Source: Buxus sempervirens | Taxonomy: Eukaryota > Streptophyta > Magnoliopsida > Buxales > Buxaceae | Length of the DNA stretch: 64,000 nt | Direction: 5' to 3' | Assembly: GCA_947561395.2 (NCBI GenBank) | Contig: OX387194.1 | Span: 14,184,048 to 14,248,047, forward strand | In this document: in pieces, positions 52,793-64,000 of the stretch | How positions within the stretch are numbered: position 1 is the stretch's first letter | Layout of the letters: every line of letters begins with the position of its first letter | Position numbers and translations under genes: made by a program | Notes under the pieces: model-generated | Told to the model about the DNA's origin: nothing | What the model saw: only the letters and a program-made list of their open reading frames with translations | Databases searched by the model: none

Positions 52793-55700
52793 CTGTAACA
52801 TTCAACAATACTGTACATCTAGCATATAGTAATATGTTACAAAAATCTTGATTTAGAAACTGTTCTGCCAGCTTAATGAAGAGGAAATTATTGACAGCAT
52901 CTGGGTAGAGTGCAGCTATTAAACTCATGAAGTAAAAGTGGCAGGAATGCACCTGTACAATTCAAAAGTGCCTCACTTTATCACCCATGAAGAATACATG
53001 AAGGTCACACGTTAATGTCAAACTCTCTCAAGACTCCTGCTACATTCCTATATCAGTATCACCACCAATGCCTCCTCTATCTAGCTAATTGGTGTCATGG
53101 CATAAAAGCTTTGCCTTGTCCAATCAAAGATATAAAAAGCGAAAAAAGCCTTCCTTGCTAGAATCCAAGAGCATGAGTTCACAACTTTTTAAATCCAAGA
53201 CTTCACCTGCAGCATTAACGTCAACCAGCTGCTGTTTAGTAGTCTCTTTGAATTCTAAACTTAATTACTACCCCTTCTCAGCTTATTAGCTTATAAGTAT
53301 GATCAACTTTTTCAGTATTAGTAGACCCATGTATACTTTGATTCTTCTGCAGTACCAGCCACAAAGCTAGACACATGAGTACTTACAATGGTTTCATGTT
53401 CATCTTCTTCTTGACATTGGCCTTCATGAGTCAGCCTTCATCCGCCATTTTTTAGCAGTATCATGTAAGCGTCCGATGATCTATATCAAGTGGAATAGTG
53501 TTTGCTTGTCTCCCATTATGTGATTTTAGATATAATTTGATTAGTCTTATTTAATATAAATAAGAAGCCCAAGTCCTATCTATGTGGGTTATCCAGGAAG
53601 GAAACTAAATCAGAAGTCTTTTTGTTAAGGATACCTACAATTATTTGGGAATTTCCACAACAATATTTAATCACTGTGGGTCTGTGGCTAGTGGCAAGTA
53701 TGATTTCTTATAGTTTATTCTAAGAAACCATGGGGGTTGTTTTTGGCCTAGTTATGAACTGTGTTGATGTTGGCGAGAAGGAAGTATTGGGTGCATTGTT
53801 ATTACCAAAAAAAAAAAAAAGTATTGGGTGCATTGTGGAAGCTCACTTTTCCTATGCCCCAGTTATTTATTTCTTCACAAGCCTTAGTTGATTCCAGCTC
53901 ACATTCGGGTTTCCCCGTAAAATAAAGATTCTATTAAACATGATGACTGATAAAAAGCAAAAGAAAAAGTAAAGAGAGTAAGATCCATTCGCAGCCAGTT
54001 ATCTAATCTCCTCCAACTCTCATCCACTCTCAGCCTGTTATCTAATCTCCTTCAATGGAAATGTTTTTGTATCTCAAACATGTTGAGTGTCTTTCAAGAA
54101 AAAAAATCATGCTAAACTAATTGTATTCCTGCTGCAACTATCCAGAGAAAATCCAGTTTCAAGGTGATTTGAAAGGCATAAAAACCAGCAATTGATCACT
54201 TTCATGCTTAAAGCATTCTAATGTTATTTAATATCACAATCAACATCTGAATCCCCTCTTTTCCTCTGTTAAATAGTATGGATTGCACTACTTAGAAGGA
54301 ATTGTGATCCAACGAAGGAAGAACCTATATAACCAGCCATAGCCTATAAATAGAGCGAGGAAAAAGAAATACAGTTTCAAAAAAAAAAAAAATGTGTTAG
54401 GCATGCTTAGGAACTATCAGAAACATGTATGTTCAGGCAGAAGCAAAGATTTTATGGAGTCAAAGAAACCACACCACTACCTAAAAACATTACAATCCTG
54501 CAATAAAAATTATTTTAGGCATACTTGGGAACTGTCAGAAACATGTCTGTTGAGGTTGAAGAAAATCTTTCATGGATGCAAAGAGTCTGCCAAGACAAAA
54601 GATAGCCTGTTGCTGATTGAGCTTCAAATTCTTTGTGTACTTGTATTGCGTACCAAAAATAAAAGTCAACATTTTAGTCTCTGTTTTTTTTTCTCCTTCC
54701 CCTTCTTTGTGTGTTGAGGGGCAGTAGGATGAAGAGGAATCACATTTTCTTCAGCAATGGTGTGCTTTCTTCCACTGATTTTTTGTTGTAAATTGTTTCT
54801 TTCTGACCTGAACATCAAGATGGGGCTTAAATATTGGGTTTACTTCACTGTATCATGAGCTTTGTATTATCTAGGAACAAAATTTGTGGGCTAAAACAGA
54901 GTGAGAAGCAATAGAAAAAATTATACTCAAGTTTCAGGATTCATCACCTTTACTTGAATATATCCCAGCATGACCAAACTCCAGACTCTCTAGTATATCC
55001 AACCTTCAACAGAAAAGAAACTGACCTCACCAGATTTTACCTCTTATCCATGATAACATCCTAATTATGAGTCTTGACTCTTGATTAAGCATGTAAGTGT
55101 CAAATATTGTATGTTTAAAAATTTCAATGCAATCACAGTAACTCAAAAACAAATAAGGAGTTCATCTAACCTCTTAGGTTGAGACAGATGTAATCGTTAA
55201 TTCATTACATTATGAATATTGCAAGTCTCCAAAACTATAGTTCAAACACATGAACCACAATCTGACAGCCATTAATCCTCTCATATCATGTCTTCCTGCT
55301 CTGAAATTGCCTAAAGAGATCATTCATCACTTTGTCGACGCTCAAATTCATACATTTTGATCAAATGAAAATCACATTATATATTCTCGTGAAACAAAAG
55401 ATAACACATGCACCTTCATTGCTTCTAATTTCTACTCCTTGTCATATCCCATTTGGTTTCCATCAGGTATCCCATTTGGTTTCCATCAGGCATCCCATTA
55501 CGCAATCCTAATCTACTGGATTTCAATACTATTGTTGCAATCACTCTTTGATAGAACTAATAATCTGGTTTCCATCATTGCTTCTAATCTGGTTTCCAAC
55601 ATTGCTTCTGATTTTTCAAAGATCTGTCCAAAAGAAATCCAGATTTTTCATTGATATCAAGAGTTCAAAATCAAAGTTTACTGCCTTCGAACATCAGTTC

Positions 55701-57196
55701 CATTAAAGCAACAAATTCTTTTAATTTTGTGATCAATCTCAATCTTCTTCAATCTTTGGACGGTTGGTTGATTGTCACCCATTGCATGTGTACTCTGCAT
55801 AATCTACTCAATTGTCTCATTCTTTTAAGTTGCGGCTTCCTTTCATTTCCAAAACACAAGAAGAAAAGACAAAATCATTGGATTTAAAATTTCATGTGTG
55901 TTACAACTTACAAGAACATGCAGAATAGATAAAATTTAAGAATTTAAAATTTTGACAATCATGTAAGCCTTTTTGTTCTCAAAATTACTAACAAAACTAG
56001 TCTATTACCATTATTATTATTATTATTATTTTCAATTAGCTTTTAATTAATGTGCAGACTCACTTCATGAACTTAGCTGGGTGAAGGCAAGTAGGACAAG
56101 TCTATGAGACTAGTTGGTCCTCATCACAATAAAACCATGTCTTATATACAATTTTCCTCTTCCTTAATGGCCTATGAGACTAGGTGGTCCTCAAAACTGC
56201 ACGACAAAGAGGGATTTTTTGAATCCCATGAAAATAAACTAAAAATTAAATAAAATGAAGTTTTCTATACATCGTGCCTATAGTGATACTCTTATTATAA
56301 ATTTGGTGTGATGTATTCAATTGAAATGGTTCAATACAAGTTGGTGCTCCAAAGAGACTTTCCAGACTCTATTAGTCAACGTGACTCCACACACACTAAA
56401 CTATCAATAATTCACTAGAGCCACAAGTCATGCTAGTCGCACAGCAGCAAGAGTATTCACATAGAGATCAATCTGTTCATGGCATACCAAATCAGATTCA
56501 AATGCATGTAGCAAAACAAATCCACGGACCCTTAACTAAATAAAAGGATATGAGAGAAGTGCTATATCAAATTCATAACAGAGACAAGTTCCAATTTATA
56601 TTGTTCGGATCAAACAAAATAAAACAACATTGATCAAACGAAATAAAACAACATTGATCAAGCACGAACACATTGAAAAGCCATAAATGATGAAAATTGT
56701 TCAGATCCCTAAAAAAAAAAAAGGAACAAAAAAAATTAGGGCTTAAAATTCCTCCAACCTCACAAAGAGAGCGTTCTCCTTCGTTGCAACTCCTTGAGAG
56801 AAAACTTCGAAACAGATCTCTATTACATCGTAATTTCTTGATTTTCACTTCTGTTTCGAGTTAATTTGTGCGCCACTATGATCTAAAAGATAACAAATAA
56901 ATCAATGTAGACAAATCAAACTACTACCTGGTAAAGAAGGTAGCATTACTTTCTCGACACAATCTTACTCCAATTTAATGATATTTTGTCTGGAACAAGT
57001 CGGCAAAACACGAGAAGTTGTTGATTGAATCACTGGAGGTCAGCAACTAATCAGGAAGCTTCGCCAGTAGTTGGATGAGTTGGAAGCTCGAATCGATGTG
57101 CAGAAGAAAAGAAAACAGAAGAGAGAGAAATGCAAAGCCGCTCGGGAGAGATGAAAATGGCAGAGATAGAAACGCGATGGAAGAAAGGGCGGAAGG
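52793..57196. other. CACTA interior, no gene recognised
   Basis: AT-rich DNA. A diverged direct duplication of about 75 bp is present (54397-54470 and 54525-54598, TTAGGCATGCTTAGGAACT type). Also present are short duplications with ATCCCATTTGGTTTCCATC (55446-55492), two copies of CCTATGAGACTAG-TGGTCCTCA (near 56102 and 56167), and (ATT)n near 56008-56030. 57060-57190 is A/G-rich and may be the 5' end of the minus-strand transposase transcript. The open frames match nothing I know. Confidence 0.45.
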
Positions 57197-57396
57197 GATT
57201 CCATCTATTAGCGGCGGCCACTTAAAACGATTTACGGTGCTTATAAGAATAAACGCCGTTAGTAAGTAATAAAAACGAACCCACCATGGGTTTTTGGGGC
57301 GCTCGGGTCGGGGGCGCCCCTATATATGTTATTACCGGCGATTTAGAAAAACTGCTGGTAAAAATTCGCCTCTAATTCACCCGAAATCTTGTAGTG
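57197..57396. repeat. Right CACTA terminus with sub-terminal hairpins
   Basis: TTAGCGGCGG ... ATAAACGCCGTTAGTAAG (57203-57262) mirrors the second left end. ATTACCGGCGATTTAG ... ACTGCTGGTAA (57331-57362) mirrors the first. The end is ATCTTGTAGTG at 57396. Confidence 0.65.
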
Positions 57397-59355
57397 TGGG
57401 TCATGTGAAAAATTTCTACTTGTTAAACACACTTAAGTGTAACACTCACAAGTCTGCAGAAATGAAATGGGAACAATGTATGGCGCCATCCTGCACAAAA
57501 AGGATTATCTTAATCACATAATATTAAGAGTAAGATAACATGTGCCTTAGTGTAAAAGTAATGTTATTAGGCTCGGGGCAGTTAGAGGTGATCTTAGAAC
57601 TGATAGAAAACCTTTAAGGAGGTAACTTTTGATTGCTTCTATATACTGGCACTACAGGAGAATCCAACTCCAACTAAAGCATATCTTCTGAGTTCCATCG
57701 TGGCTGCAAGTATCAGCAATATGAAATTAAGGATCTATACATAAGCTTCAAATATGTACATTTTTCCATTAATTCTTGAGATATTTGTTAAATTCTTTGA
57801 ACTATTTGTTTAAGTATTTTAGATTTACACAGTTCAGAGCATCTACAAAGGTCAATTCTGTTAAGGACCATTCTGTGAAGAATTTACTAAGTAACAGGTC
57901 TATTTTCTCTTTCTTTTTGTGGAAGCTGGATGCATTGAACATAATTTGCGGGATGCAGAGTCTCTCCTTTAGCTTCTTCTCCAGTGGCTTATTCATCTCA
58001 TATGTATCTTATCGGCTTCTTCAATTTTCTGGCTTCCCTTGGGTCTTTGCGGGTGACATTTGATCCATATCCTTAGGTATTTTCAGCTTTTCCATTGCTG
58101 GGGCTACCGTTCTACCACCAGGAAAATCTTTTGTTCCCACTTAATTCATTCAGCTTTGTTGCAGCTCCTTGTTTAATTAGTTTGAATGATTTATTCAGTC
58201 ACATATATATGAATGGTTATTAGTATAGACAGCTATTACCTCCTTGTAACTTAACACAGACTGAGAAATGAGACCTTTTAAGTTTAGGGGCCAACCGTTC
58301 CCGTAGATCCTGAAACACTAATTCTTCACAACTGGTTATTTAAACTGAGATGTTCAATTTTAACTGTGCATGTTTTAATGGAACCATATGAAAGATGGAA
58401 TCCTGAGGGAAAAATAAATAAAAAAGAAAGAAGGAAAAAGAACTAATGTTCTCTCATAAATCTCCCTTAGGTTGTTTGGCAACATTTTTTTGTATAAACG
58501 ATTTCAGAACCCAAAGCTCAGGAAATTGTTTGTGTTTTTGAGTTAAAAAATTATTATTTTAAAATCAGTAAAATAATTTTAGTAATTAAACAATGATTTA
58601 AAAATAGTTTACAACTAAATTAATGGTACTAGTTAAGGTAGTGATGGCACAACAAAATTCTCTTAGAAAAAGAAAAAAAATTAAAAAAATCGGCCAAGAT
58701 GATTTTACAGTGATTCAAATTTTACAAAAACACAACATGTAAGGAAGCTGACCTGTCACGTATTCCGACTGATTCCTTCCGCAGATTCTTCGACTAACTT
58801 CAAAGGAGGGACAATCGGCCAAGCATACGGAAATGTCACCACGTCCTGCGTGCAGACCCAAACAAGGGATTTAGTAGGCAATGAGGAAGAATTGAGAGTA
58901 AATACAAAGGAAATTGACTGAAAAAGTGTCTGATCGCTTTGGATCCACAATTTCGGTAGTAATTTCACCGGAATAACGTCAAACTGGATCCCGTGCTTCA
59001 GTCAAAGTGACACAAACTGGCGTGGATCCACCTCGCGTTGAAGCTATACATCGGAAATTTCTTTGGTAATAAAAAAAAGTTAGGTTTGTAAAAAAATAAA
59101 AAAAAAACAATCACACGATTACCTCGACGCAGACGAGAGAGGAAGATAAGGCTGGCTCGCTTGTAGTAAAGCTCGATTGGGAGAGAATCATTCGAGGAAT
59201 CGATCAGGTGATTACCTCAACACAGACGAAAGAGGAACTGAATACACACTCGCTCGATGAAACGCTTGATCAGGAGAGAATGACGGAGAGATGAGCGAGA
59301 TGAGGATTAGGGCAGAGTCGCATGGGAGACTCATTAGGGCAAGGTGGGTTCGAAA
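57397..59355. other. DNA between the two CACTA right ends, no gene recognised
   Basis: AT-rich sequence. The frames at 57776-58063 and 58756-58968 (minus) resemble nothing known. 59120-59340 is A/G-rich with a repeated ATTACCTC-ACGCAGACGA phrase (59121 and 59212), similar in style to the transcript start region near 57060. Confidence 0.4.
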
Positions 59356-59444
59356 ATAAGATTACTTTTAGCGGCGGTCCTTTTAAAGACCGATGCTAAA
59401 GGTATCCCAGTTCCCCGCCGCTAGAGCCCCTTTTTTTTGTAGTG
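59356..59444. repeat. Outer right CACTA terminus
   Basis: CTTTTAGCGGCGGTCC ... CCGCCGCTAGAGCCCC followed by TTTTTTTTGTAGTG. It matches the second left end at 49358 in sub-terminal motif. Confidence 0.7.
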
Positions 59445-59462
59445 TAGTTGTGAGGTATTAAT

Positions 59463-59749
59463 GATGGTGGTATTGATGTTGATAATGGCTGTAGTGCAGG
59501 TGGTAGTGGTGGTGGTGGATGTGTTGGTGGAGGTTTTGGTGGTGCTGGTGGCAGTAAACATGGTGGTGGTAGTTGTGATGGTCGTTGATGTGGTGGTAGC
59601 GTGGAGTAGGGGTGGTGGCGGTGGTTACGGGGTAGTGGTAGTGGTGGTGGATGTAATGATAATGGAGGTAGGGGTGGTGGTGGTTATAGGGTTAGTGATA
59701 GAGGTGGTGATGGTGGTGGTGGAGGTGGTGATAGTAGTGGTAGTGGAGG
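59463..59749. repeat. GTG/GGT-rich low-complexity tract, left half
   Basis: Degenerate GTG, GAT and GGT triplets run for almost 300 bp. A valine-rich open frame here is a by-product. The tract resumes at 61880 after the solo LTR. Confidence 0.9.
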
Positions 59750-59754
59750 TATGG

Positions 59755-61874
59755 TGTGGAGACCCAGTCAAAATATATTAGTGGTTGACTCCAGTCAATA
59801 TATTGACTCGGTCAAGTTCATAGAATAAAGATTTCTCATTGGTCCTGTGCAGGGTCTAGTGTGTCTACACACTCACCATATACAAGTATTAGGAAAGGGG
59901 CTAATTTTGTCTTTTCACTTTTAATTTAGGGGTTTGGAAAACCCTAACCCCTATCTTCTTTCATTCAATCACAGAGGCAAAGAACCTTAGAAGGAGAAGA
60001 GAGTAATCCAAGGCACTATCTAATCTTCTTCAAATCGACTCTGCAGCGGGAAGGTAAGTGGGATTATTATTTCTTCCATGGATGCATACATTCAGAATCT
60101 AGGGAAGAACTAAAATATTTTGGGTTTGAATGCCAAAAAACGATTGGTAGAACCCTAACGTTTAACTGTTTTGTTGTTTTTTTGATTCGTGATATTACGG
60201 TGAACCTATGCGTGTTTGGGTTTAACGATTCTTATTACTCTATAGAATTGTTATTTCATCATATTGCTAAAAGCTACATTGACGACATGTGCAATCATTT
60301 GGATTCTGCGATTGATAATGAATGATGGTTTCTCTGATTTGTGAATGGTTTCAATTCGTCCTTTAGTGATTTTCAGTTTCTCATATTGATCAGATTCGGT
60401 TCTTTTGGTGATTGGGTTCTACCCTGGAGAATGATAAATTGTTGGTTTCTTTTTTTTCTTTTCCTCAATCCGTTTTACTGAATCTTTCTTTTGGGTTGGT
60501 TGAAGAAACAATAATTAATTTTGAAACAAACACATAATCATGACGTGTTGGATTTTTTCCCAATTGTCTTTGTCTTTTGTAAGTTAATGATTTCTTCAAA
60601 CCATGACACCTACAATGCAAAATCGTAATGAAATGAAATCCTTCTAGGCTTTGTACGTGAACAAGAGACAGTGTTAGACCATGACACCTACAATGCAAAA
60701 TCATAATGCAATGAAATCCTTCTAGGCTCTGTACGTGTACAAGAGACAGTGTAATGACGATTTCCTCCTTTCCCCTCTCATATTCATAGCAGAAAATTAT
60801 TGTTATTCTAATTGCATAATGTGACGATTTCCTTTAAATTGAGTTTTTCTATGTATTGAGAAATACGCAATCATTGCGGAATCACGTGTTAGTATTGAGT
60901 ATTGTGCTTATAATGGTTATTTTGGATTGTATAAACCTAGGGTTTAAATTATATATAATTCCTTGTGAATTCGTTTGTATTGTTAGCCCTAATTAGGTTG
61001 CCTGCATTGTAGATGTGAGTGTTATGTCCCTGTATTGCTTTGATGAAATTTTCGGGTATACGTTTGTTGGTTGGGCGTGTTATGGGAACTGAGTGGTGAC
61101 TCGACAGACATGCACTGGAACTGAGCAGTGCCTCGACAAGAATGTGCTGGATCAGAGCTGTTTACTCAGACAGACACGACCCAGTTGTTGCGCTTACACA
61201 AAAATGCTATGACCAGGGAGCTATGTTTAGTATACAGACTGGCATAGTTGATATTTTGTGATAGTTTATTATTGAGTGGAAGATTGTATTGTGTTTTTGT
61301 TATCACTAAGAGTTACTTTCTTAATATCTTGATGTTTGTTTTTCTTACCTTGTAATTGATTAAATTGATTGACATGTTTTACGACTGCAAATGTTATTCT
61401 TGTAATGGTGTCTTGCTAGTTTCTACTAAGCCTGTATATGACGTAACTAACGATTTGATTTTTGAAGCATATAATCCATGTATGGAATATTAGCCCTACT
61501 TACTGAGTCGTGAAACTCACTCCTTACTTATTTTCAGGTAACCACAAGACTGTGCAAATGAAGCAAAGGGAATAACTCGGATAAGAGTATTTGATTTGGA
61601 CATTGAATATCTTATTGTTTCTAATTGAGTATTGAACTTGTAATGGAGGTTTCATGTTATTTCGACGAATTAGTTAAACTCACAGATTAATCCTTAGCTT
61701 TGTTAATGAGATATCTCTTTATTTTCCAATGTAACCATAAACACTATTGCAAAGATAATATTTTGTTTGGTAATTAATGACATTGAATGAGTTTTAGGAA
61801 TTGCTTACGAGCAGGGTTATGTTCCGGTCCTATACCTTGTAACATTATACAAGTGATGGATTCGGGGCATGACA
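59755..61874 (+). mobile_element. Solo LTR, 2120 bp, TSD TATGG
   Basis: It starts TGTGGAGACCCAG and ends TTCGGGGCATGACA, and is flanked by the perfect duplication TATGG (59750-59754 and 61875-61879). It splits a GTG-rich tract. The end motif and the internal ACTCGACAG/CTCGACAAG and GTGAAACTCAC...TTTTCAGGTAACC phrases are typical of plant Gypsy LTRs. There is no coding sequence inside. A short direct duplication, CCATGACACCTACAATGC with flanks, stands at 60600-60673 and 60677-60749. Confidence 0.85.
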
Positions 61875-61879
61875 TATGG

Positions 61880-62165
61880 TCTTGGTGGTTTTGGGGTTGG
61901 TAATTATAGAGGTGGTGATAGAGTTGTTGGTAGTAGATGCAGGGGTGTAGAGGTGTTGGAGCCGATAGTATTGGTGGTGATGATGGCGGTGTAGTGATGT
62001 TGGTGGTGGTGGTATTTGCGGTGGTGGCATTGGTTATAAGGGTACTGGTAGAGGTATTGGTAGTGGTAGTGGAGATGTTGTCTTGCATGTGATAGGGGTG
62101 TAAAGGTGATGGAGCCGATACTCGTCGCGGTGCAATGATGTCCGCGGTGGTGGTGGTAATTTCGG
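61880..62165. repeat. GTG/GGT-rich low-complexity tract, right half
   Basis: Same triplet composition as 59463-59749, and it contains partial repeats such as GGGGTGTAGAGGTG and GTGGAGCCGATA (61950 and 62110). The Thr-rich frames on the minus strand are by-products. Confidence 0.85.
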
Positions 62166-63629
62166 TGGGTGTAGTAATTGTTGATGGATCCATGAGTTTG
62201 ATGGATCCATGAGTGATTCGCTTAGTCAAAATTACAAGAACGCCACTTTATTTTTTTAAAAGCTGAAATTTCAGCTTTGTTTTTGGATTTCATTTCTTAT
62301 ATAGTAATTTGAAAATGGCGCTTACTAAAACAAGGTGTAGAGTTTTTGTTTTCACAAGCAGAGATTTTTTTCCAAGAAGTGGCTGACAGTCTATCAACCT
62401 ATATTGCAAGATAAAAAAAAATTTGCAACTGAGCTTGCAATTTATGCAAATTTTTCTTCAGGACAACAGAACATGACGAAGAAAGATAAAAAAAATGGTT
62501 CGGATTCTTTAAAAACAAAGAGATGTTTGTCTGGGTTCTGATACTGAAGCAGAGACAGAAAGGAAAACAAAAATATTTAGAAGTTGATCTTCCCAGATGC
62601 AGAGTAGAAAAGATGGACAGATATGGTGCAAAAAGGGAATTCAGATCAAGGCAAATTAAATAGGAACATTCAGAGAGAGAGAGAGAGAGTCATACAGTGC
62701 AGATCAAACTTTTTAGGGTAAATTACAGTAACACCCCCTGAGGTTTGGGAAATGGACACGCGGTACCCCTGGGGTTTGGAACTGATCACTTATAACCCTC
62801 GAGTTTTATAAAACAATCGATCTCTACCCCTACCGTTAGTTGGACAACAACGGTGTTAGGTGTTAGATTTTTAAACCCGAAATTACCCCTCCTCTCTTAA
62901 CAGGACCCGCCCCTTCCCTTTCTCACGAAACCTATGAAACCCCTAAAACCCTTCTTCCTCCTCCTCTCTTGAAATTCTCCAAAGAGATCGGAGATTAGGG
63001 TTTTTCCTGACTATAATCCAGAGACCGTGGCCGCTGTAAAGATCCCAAATGCCCCTCTAATCATCTTCTCGGCGCACTAGATTTTCCTTCCACTTATAGC
63101 ACAAGAAAAAGGCAAAAGCAGAGGAGGGCCAAGAGAGAGATGGTAATGGTGGACACCTCATTAGGGTTTGATTGAAGGATAGATATGGTAAAAGAGAGAC
63201 ACAAATTTCTATTCGTCGAATTCAATTTTCCCTTTTTTCTTCCGTCTGGGTAGCGTTCATTTTTTAAGAGTATTTTCTCTGGTGATAAACGAGTCTGAAG
63301 CTTGAAGGTGTTTGTCTTTTATGAGGTATTGTTTAATTTTATAATAAATGCTGTAACCATTCATTTTATAGGTTTTTGGAATCTGGGTTTTGTTCTTCTT
63401 AAGTGTTTGATGCGGGCTATGTAATGGGTTTTTGATGACAGTTGTAGGAAGAATAGAAGTACTAACTTCGTTGCTAACAGTTGCCTGGGTATATGGAAAT
63501 AGAAATTGTTTGGTTTTTTTGCTTTTTTCGTTTTTCCTTTCATTCTTTAGTTCTGTCGTTATTTAGTGTTTTAGTTTTAATGGAGTTGGGTTTGCAGGAT
63601 TTCAGTGAAATTTAGTTCTGAGATTATCG
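62166..63629. other. Region upstream of receptor kinase remnant
   Basis: No gene recognised. It contains a (GA)n run at about 62672-62690. From 62720 there is a stretch of about 170 bp beginning GTAAATTACAGTAACACCCC and mentioning CTGAGGTTTGG, a kind of sequence often found at the ends of plant MITE or Mutator-like repeats (tentative; only one end is seen). 62990-63629 may hold the promoter and 5' untranslated region of the receptor gene. Confidence 0.4.
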
Positions 63630-64000
63630 ATGGATGATGACTCGAGAAATTTACTCTTCGTAGTTGCAGTACTGTGTTTTGTTTCAGTGGTTTCTGGTGC
63701 TATTGATTTGAGCGAATTCGAAATTCATAAAGAGTTCAGAGAGGGGTTGGAAAATTCAGAGCTGCTTAAATGGCCTTCTGATGGAGATGATCCATGTGGA
63801 GGTTCATGGCCTCATGTTTTCTGTTCTGGTAACAGGATTTCACAAATTTAGGTTTAGAGCTTGGGATTGGAGGGACCTCTCCCTCAGAATTTGAACCGGC
63901 TTTACAAGCTCACAGACTTGGGACTTCAGAAGAACAAATTCAATGGGAAGTTACCAATTTTTAGTGGATTATCCAGTGCGCCGAAGTGGTTCTCCTCTGT
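63630..64000 (+). pseudogene. TMK-like LRR receptor kinase, N-terminal fragment
   Basis: The ATG at 63630 is followed by a hydrophobic signal peptide (NLLFVVAVLCFVSVVSGA, residues 8-25). Then comes an LRR N-terminal cap typical of TMK receptor kinases (LLKWPSDGDDPCGGSWPHVFC) and, after two stops, the first leucine-rich repeats (LEGPLPQNLNRLYKL, LGLQKNKFNGKLPIFSGL). TMK proteins are plasma-membrane kinases in auxin and growth signalling. The frame is interrupted by TAG at 63849-63851 and TAG at 63855-63857. In the family both positions are usually Gln (I-Q-V-Q-S), so both fit CAG to TAG changes. The frame is otherwise open to the window edge. Kinase domain, transmembrane helix and most repeats lie outside, if present. 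Confidence 0.75.

Larger units (their letters stand above)
49288..59444. mobile_element. Composite CACTA (En/Spm-type) region with two left and two right ends
   Basis: Left ends CACTACTAAAAACCAGGG (49288) and CACTACTAAAAAACAGGG (49358) are 70 bp apart. Right ends, in reverse complement, are CACTACAAGATTTCGGG (ending 57396) and CACTACAAAAAAAAGGGG (ending 59444). Sub-terminal repeats pair the first left end with 57396 (ACCGGCGGT/ACCGCCGGTAA type) and the second left end with 59444 (TTAGCGGC/CCGCTAA type), so the two elements cross rather than nest. A further TTAGCGGCGG-type hairpin lies at 57200-57275. No convincing 3-bp target duplication is seen for either pairing. The only transposase-like gene is TNPA-like. 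No TNPD/TNP2 is seen. Confidence 0.65.

Noticed and set aside
57776..58063. 95-codon frame between the CACTA right ends
   Set aside because: AT-rich, Phe/Ser/Leu-rich, no recognised motif and no splice context. Not supported as a gene.
59461..59781. Val-rich 106-codon frame
   Set aside because: Translation of the GTG-rich low-complexity tract.
61774..62229. Thr-rich minus-strand frame of 151 codons
   Set aside because: Same low-complexity tract on the other strand, overlapping the end of the solo LTR.

Overview
The window is repeat-rich nuclear DNA of a flowering plant, most likely a eudicot. The evidence is plant-type LTR retrotransposons (SIRE-like Ty1/Copia and Tat/Ogre-like Ty3/Gypsy), a CACTA (En/Spm) transposon with a plant TNPA-like gene, an RWP-RK fragment, and a TMK-type receptor kinase remnant at the right edge. 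No intact host gene is visible. All family names come from motifs read by eye, without a database search.

Layout, left to right. (1) 1-8653: SIRE-like Copia element on the minus strand, with its 3' end beyond the left edge. It carries a 2443-bp solo LTR (3693-6135) with a perfect 5-bp target duplication. (2) 8654-16434: 3' part of a degenerate Tat-like Gypsy element that lacks protease, RT and integrase, ends in a 2944-bp LTR, and holds a 643-bp solo LTR (12140-12782). (3) 16435-25572: an older SIRE-like Copia element, plus strand. Its 5' LTR is cut by element 2, its gag is split by a 2771-bp solo LTR (17541-20311), its integrase and RT are deleted, and it keeps an envelope-like third reading frame. 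(4) 25573-28202: AT-rich spacer with a small Helitron-like repeat. (5) 28203-49277: a complete 21,075-bp Tat/Ogre-like Gypsy element with two 2414-bp LTRs (about 14 differences seen) and target duplication GTCTT. It has gag-protease-G-patch, RT-RNase H-second RNase H, integrase, and two spliced antisense reading frames downstream of pol. (6) 49288-59444: overlapping CACTA ends around a TNPA-like pseudogene, an RWP-RK exon and an RNase H-like fragment. (7) 59445-62170: a GTG-rich low-complexity tract split by a 2120-bp solo LTR. (8) 62171-64000: TE debris, then the start of a TMK-like receptor kinase pseudogene.

The first three blocks read as nested insertions: element 3 is oldest, element 2 landed in its 5' LTR, element 1 landed in element 2's gag, and solo LTRs landed in each. 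This predicts what lies left of the window.

The most unusual signal is in the LTRs. Three unrelated LTR families each carry, upstream of the TATA box, a cluster of short imperfect palindromes with fixed length and variable centre: 21 bp in the complete Gypsy element (about 25 copies, also around its antisense genes), 29 bp in the related Gypsy LTRs, and 20 bp in the Copia LTR. The arms often change together. This looks like a family-specific recognition site and is the best candidate here for an undescribed system, possibly linked to the antisense-encoded proteins.
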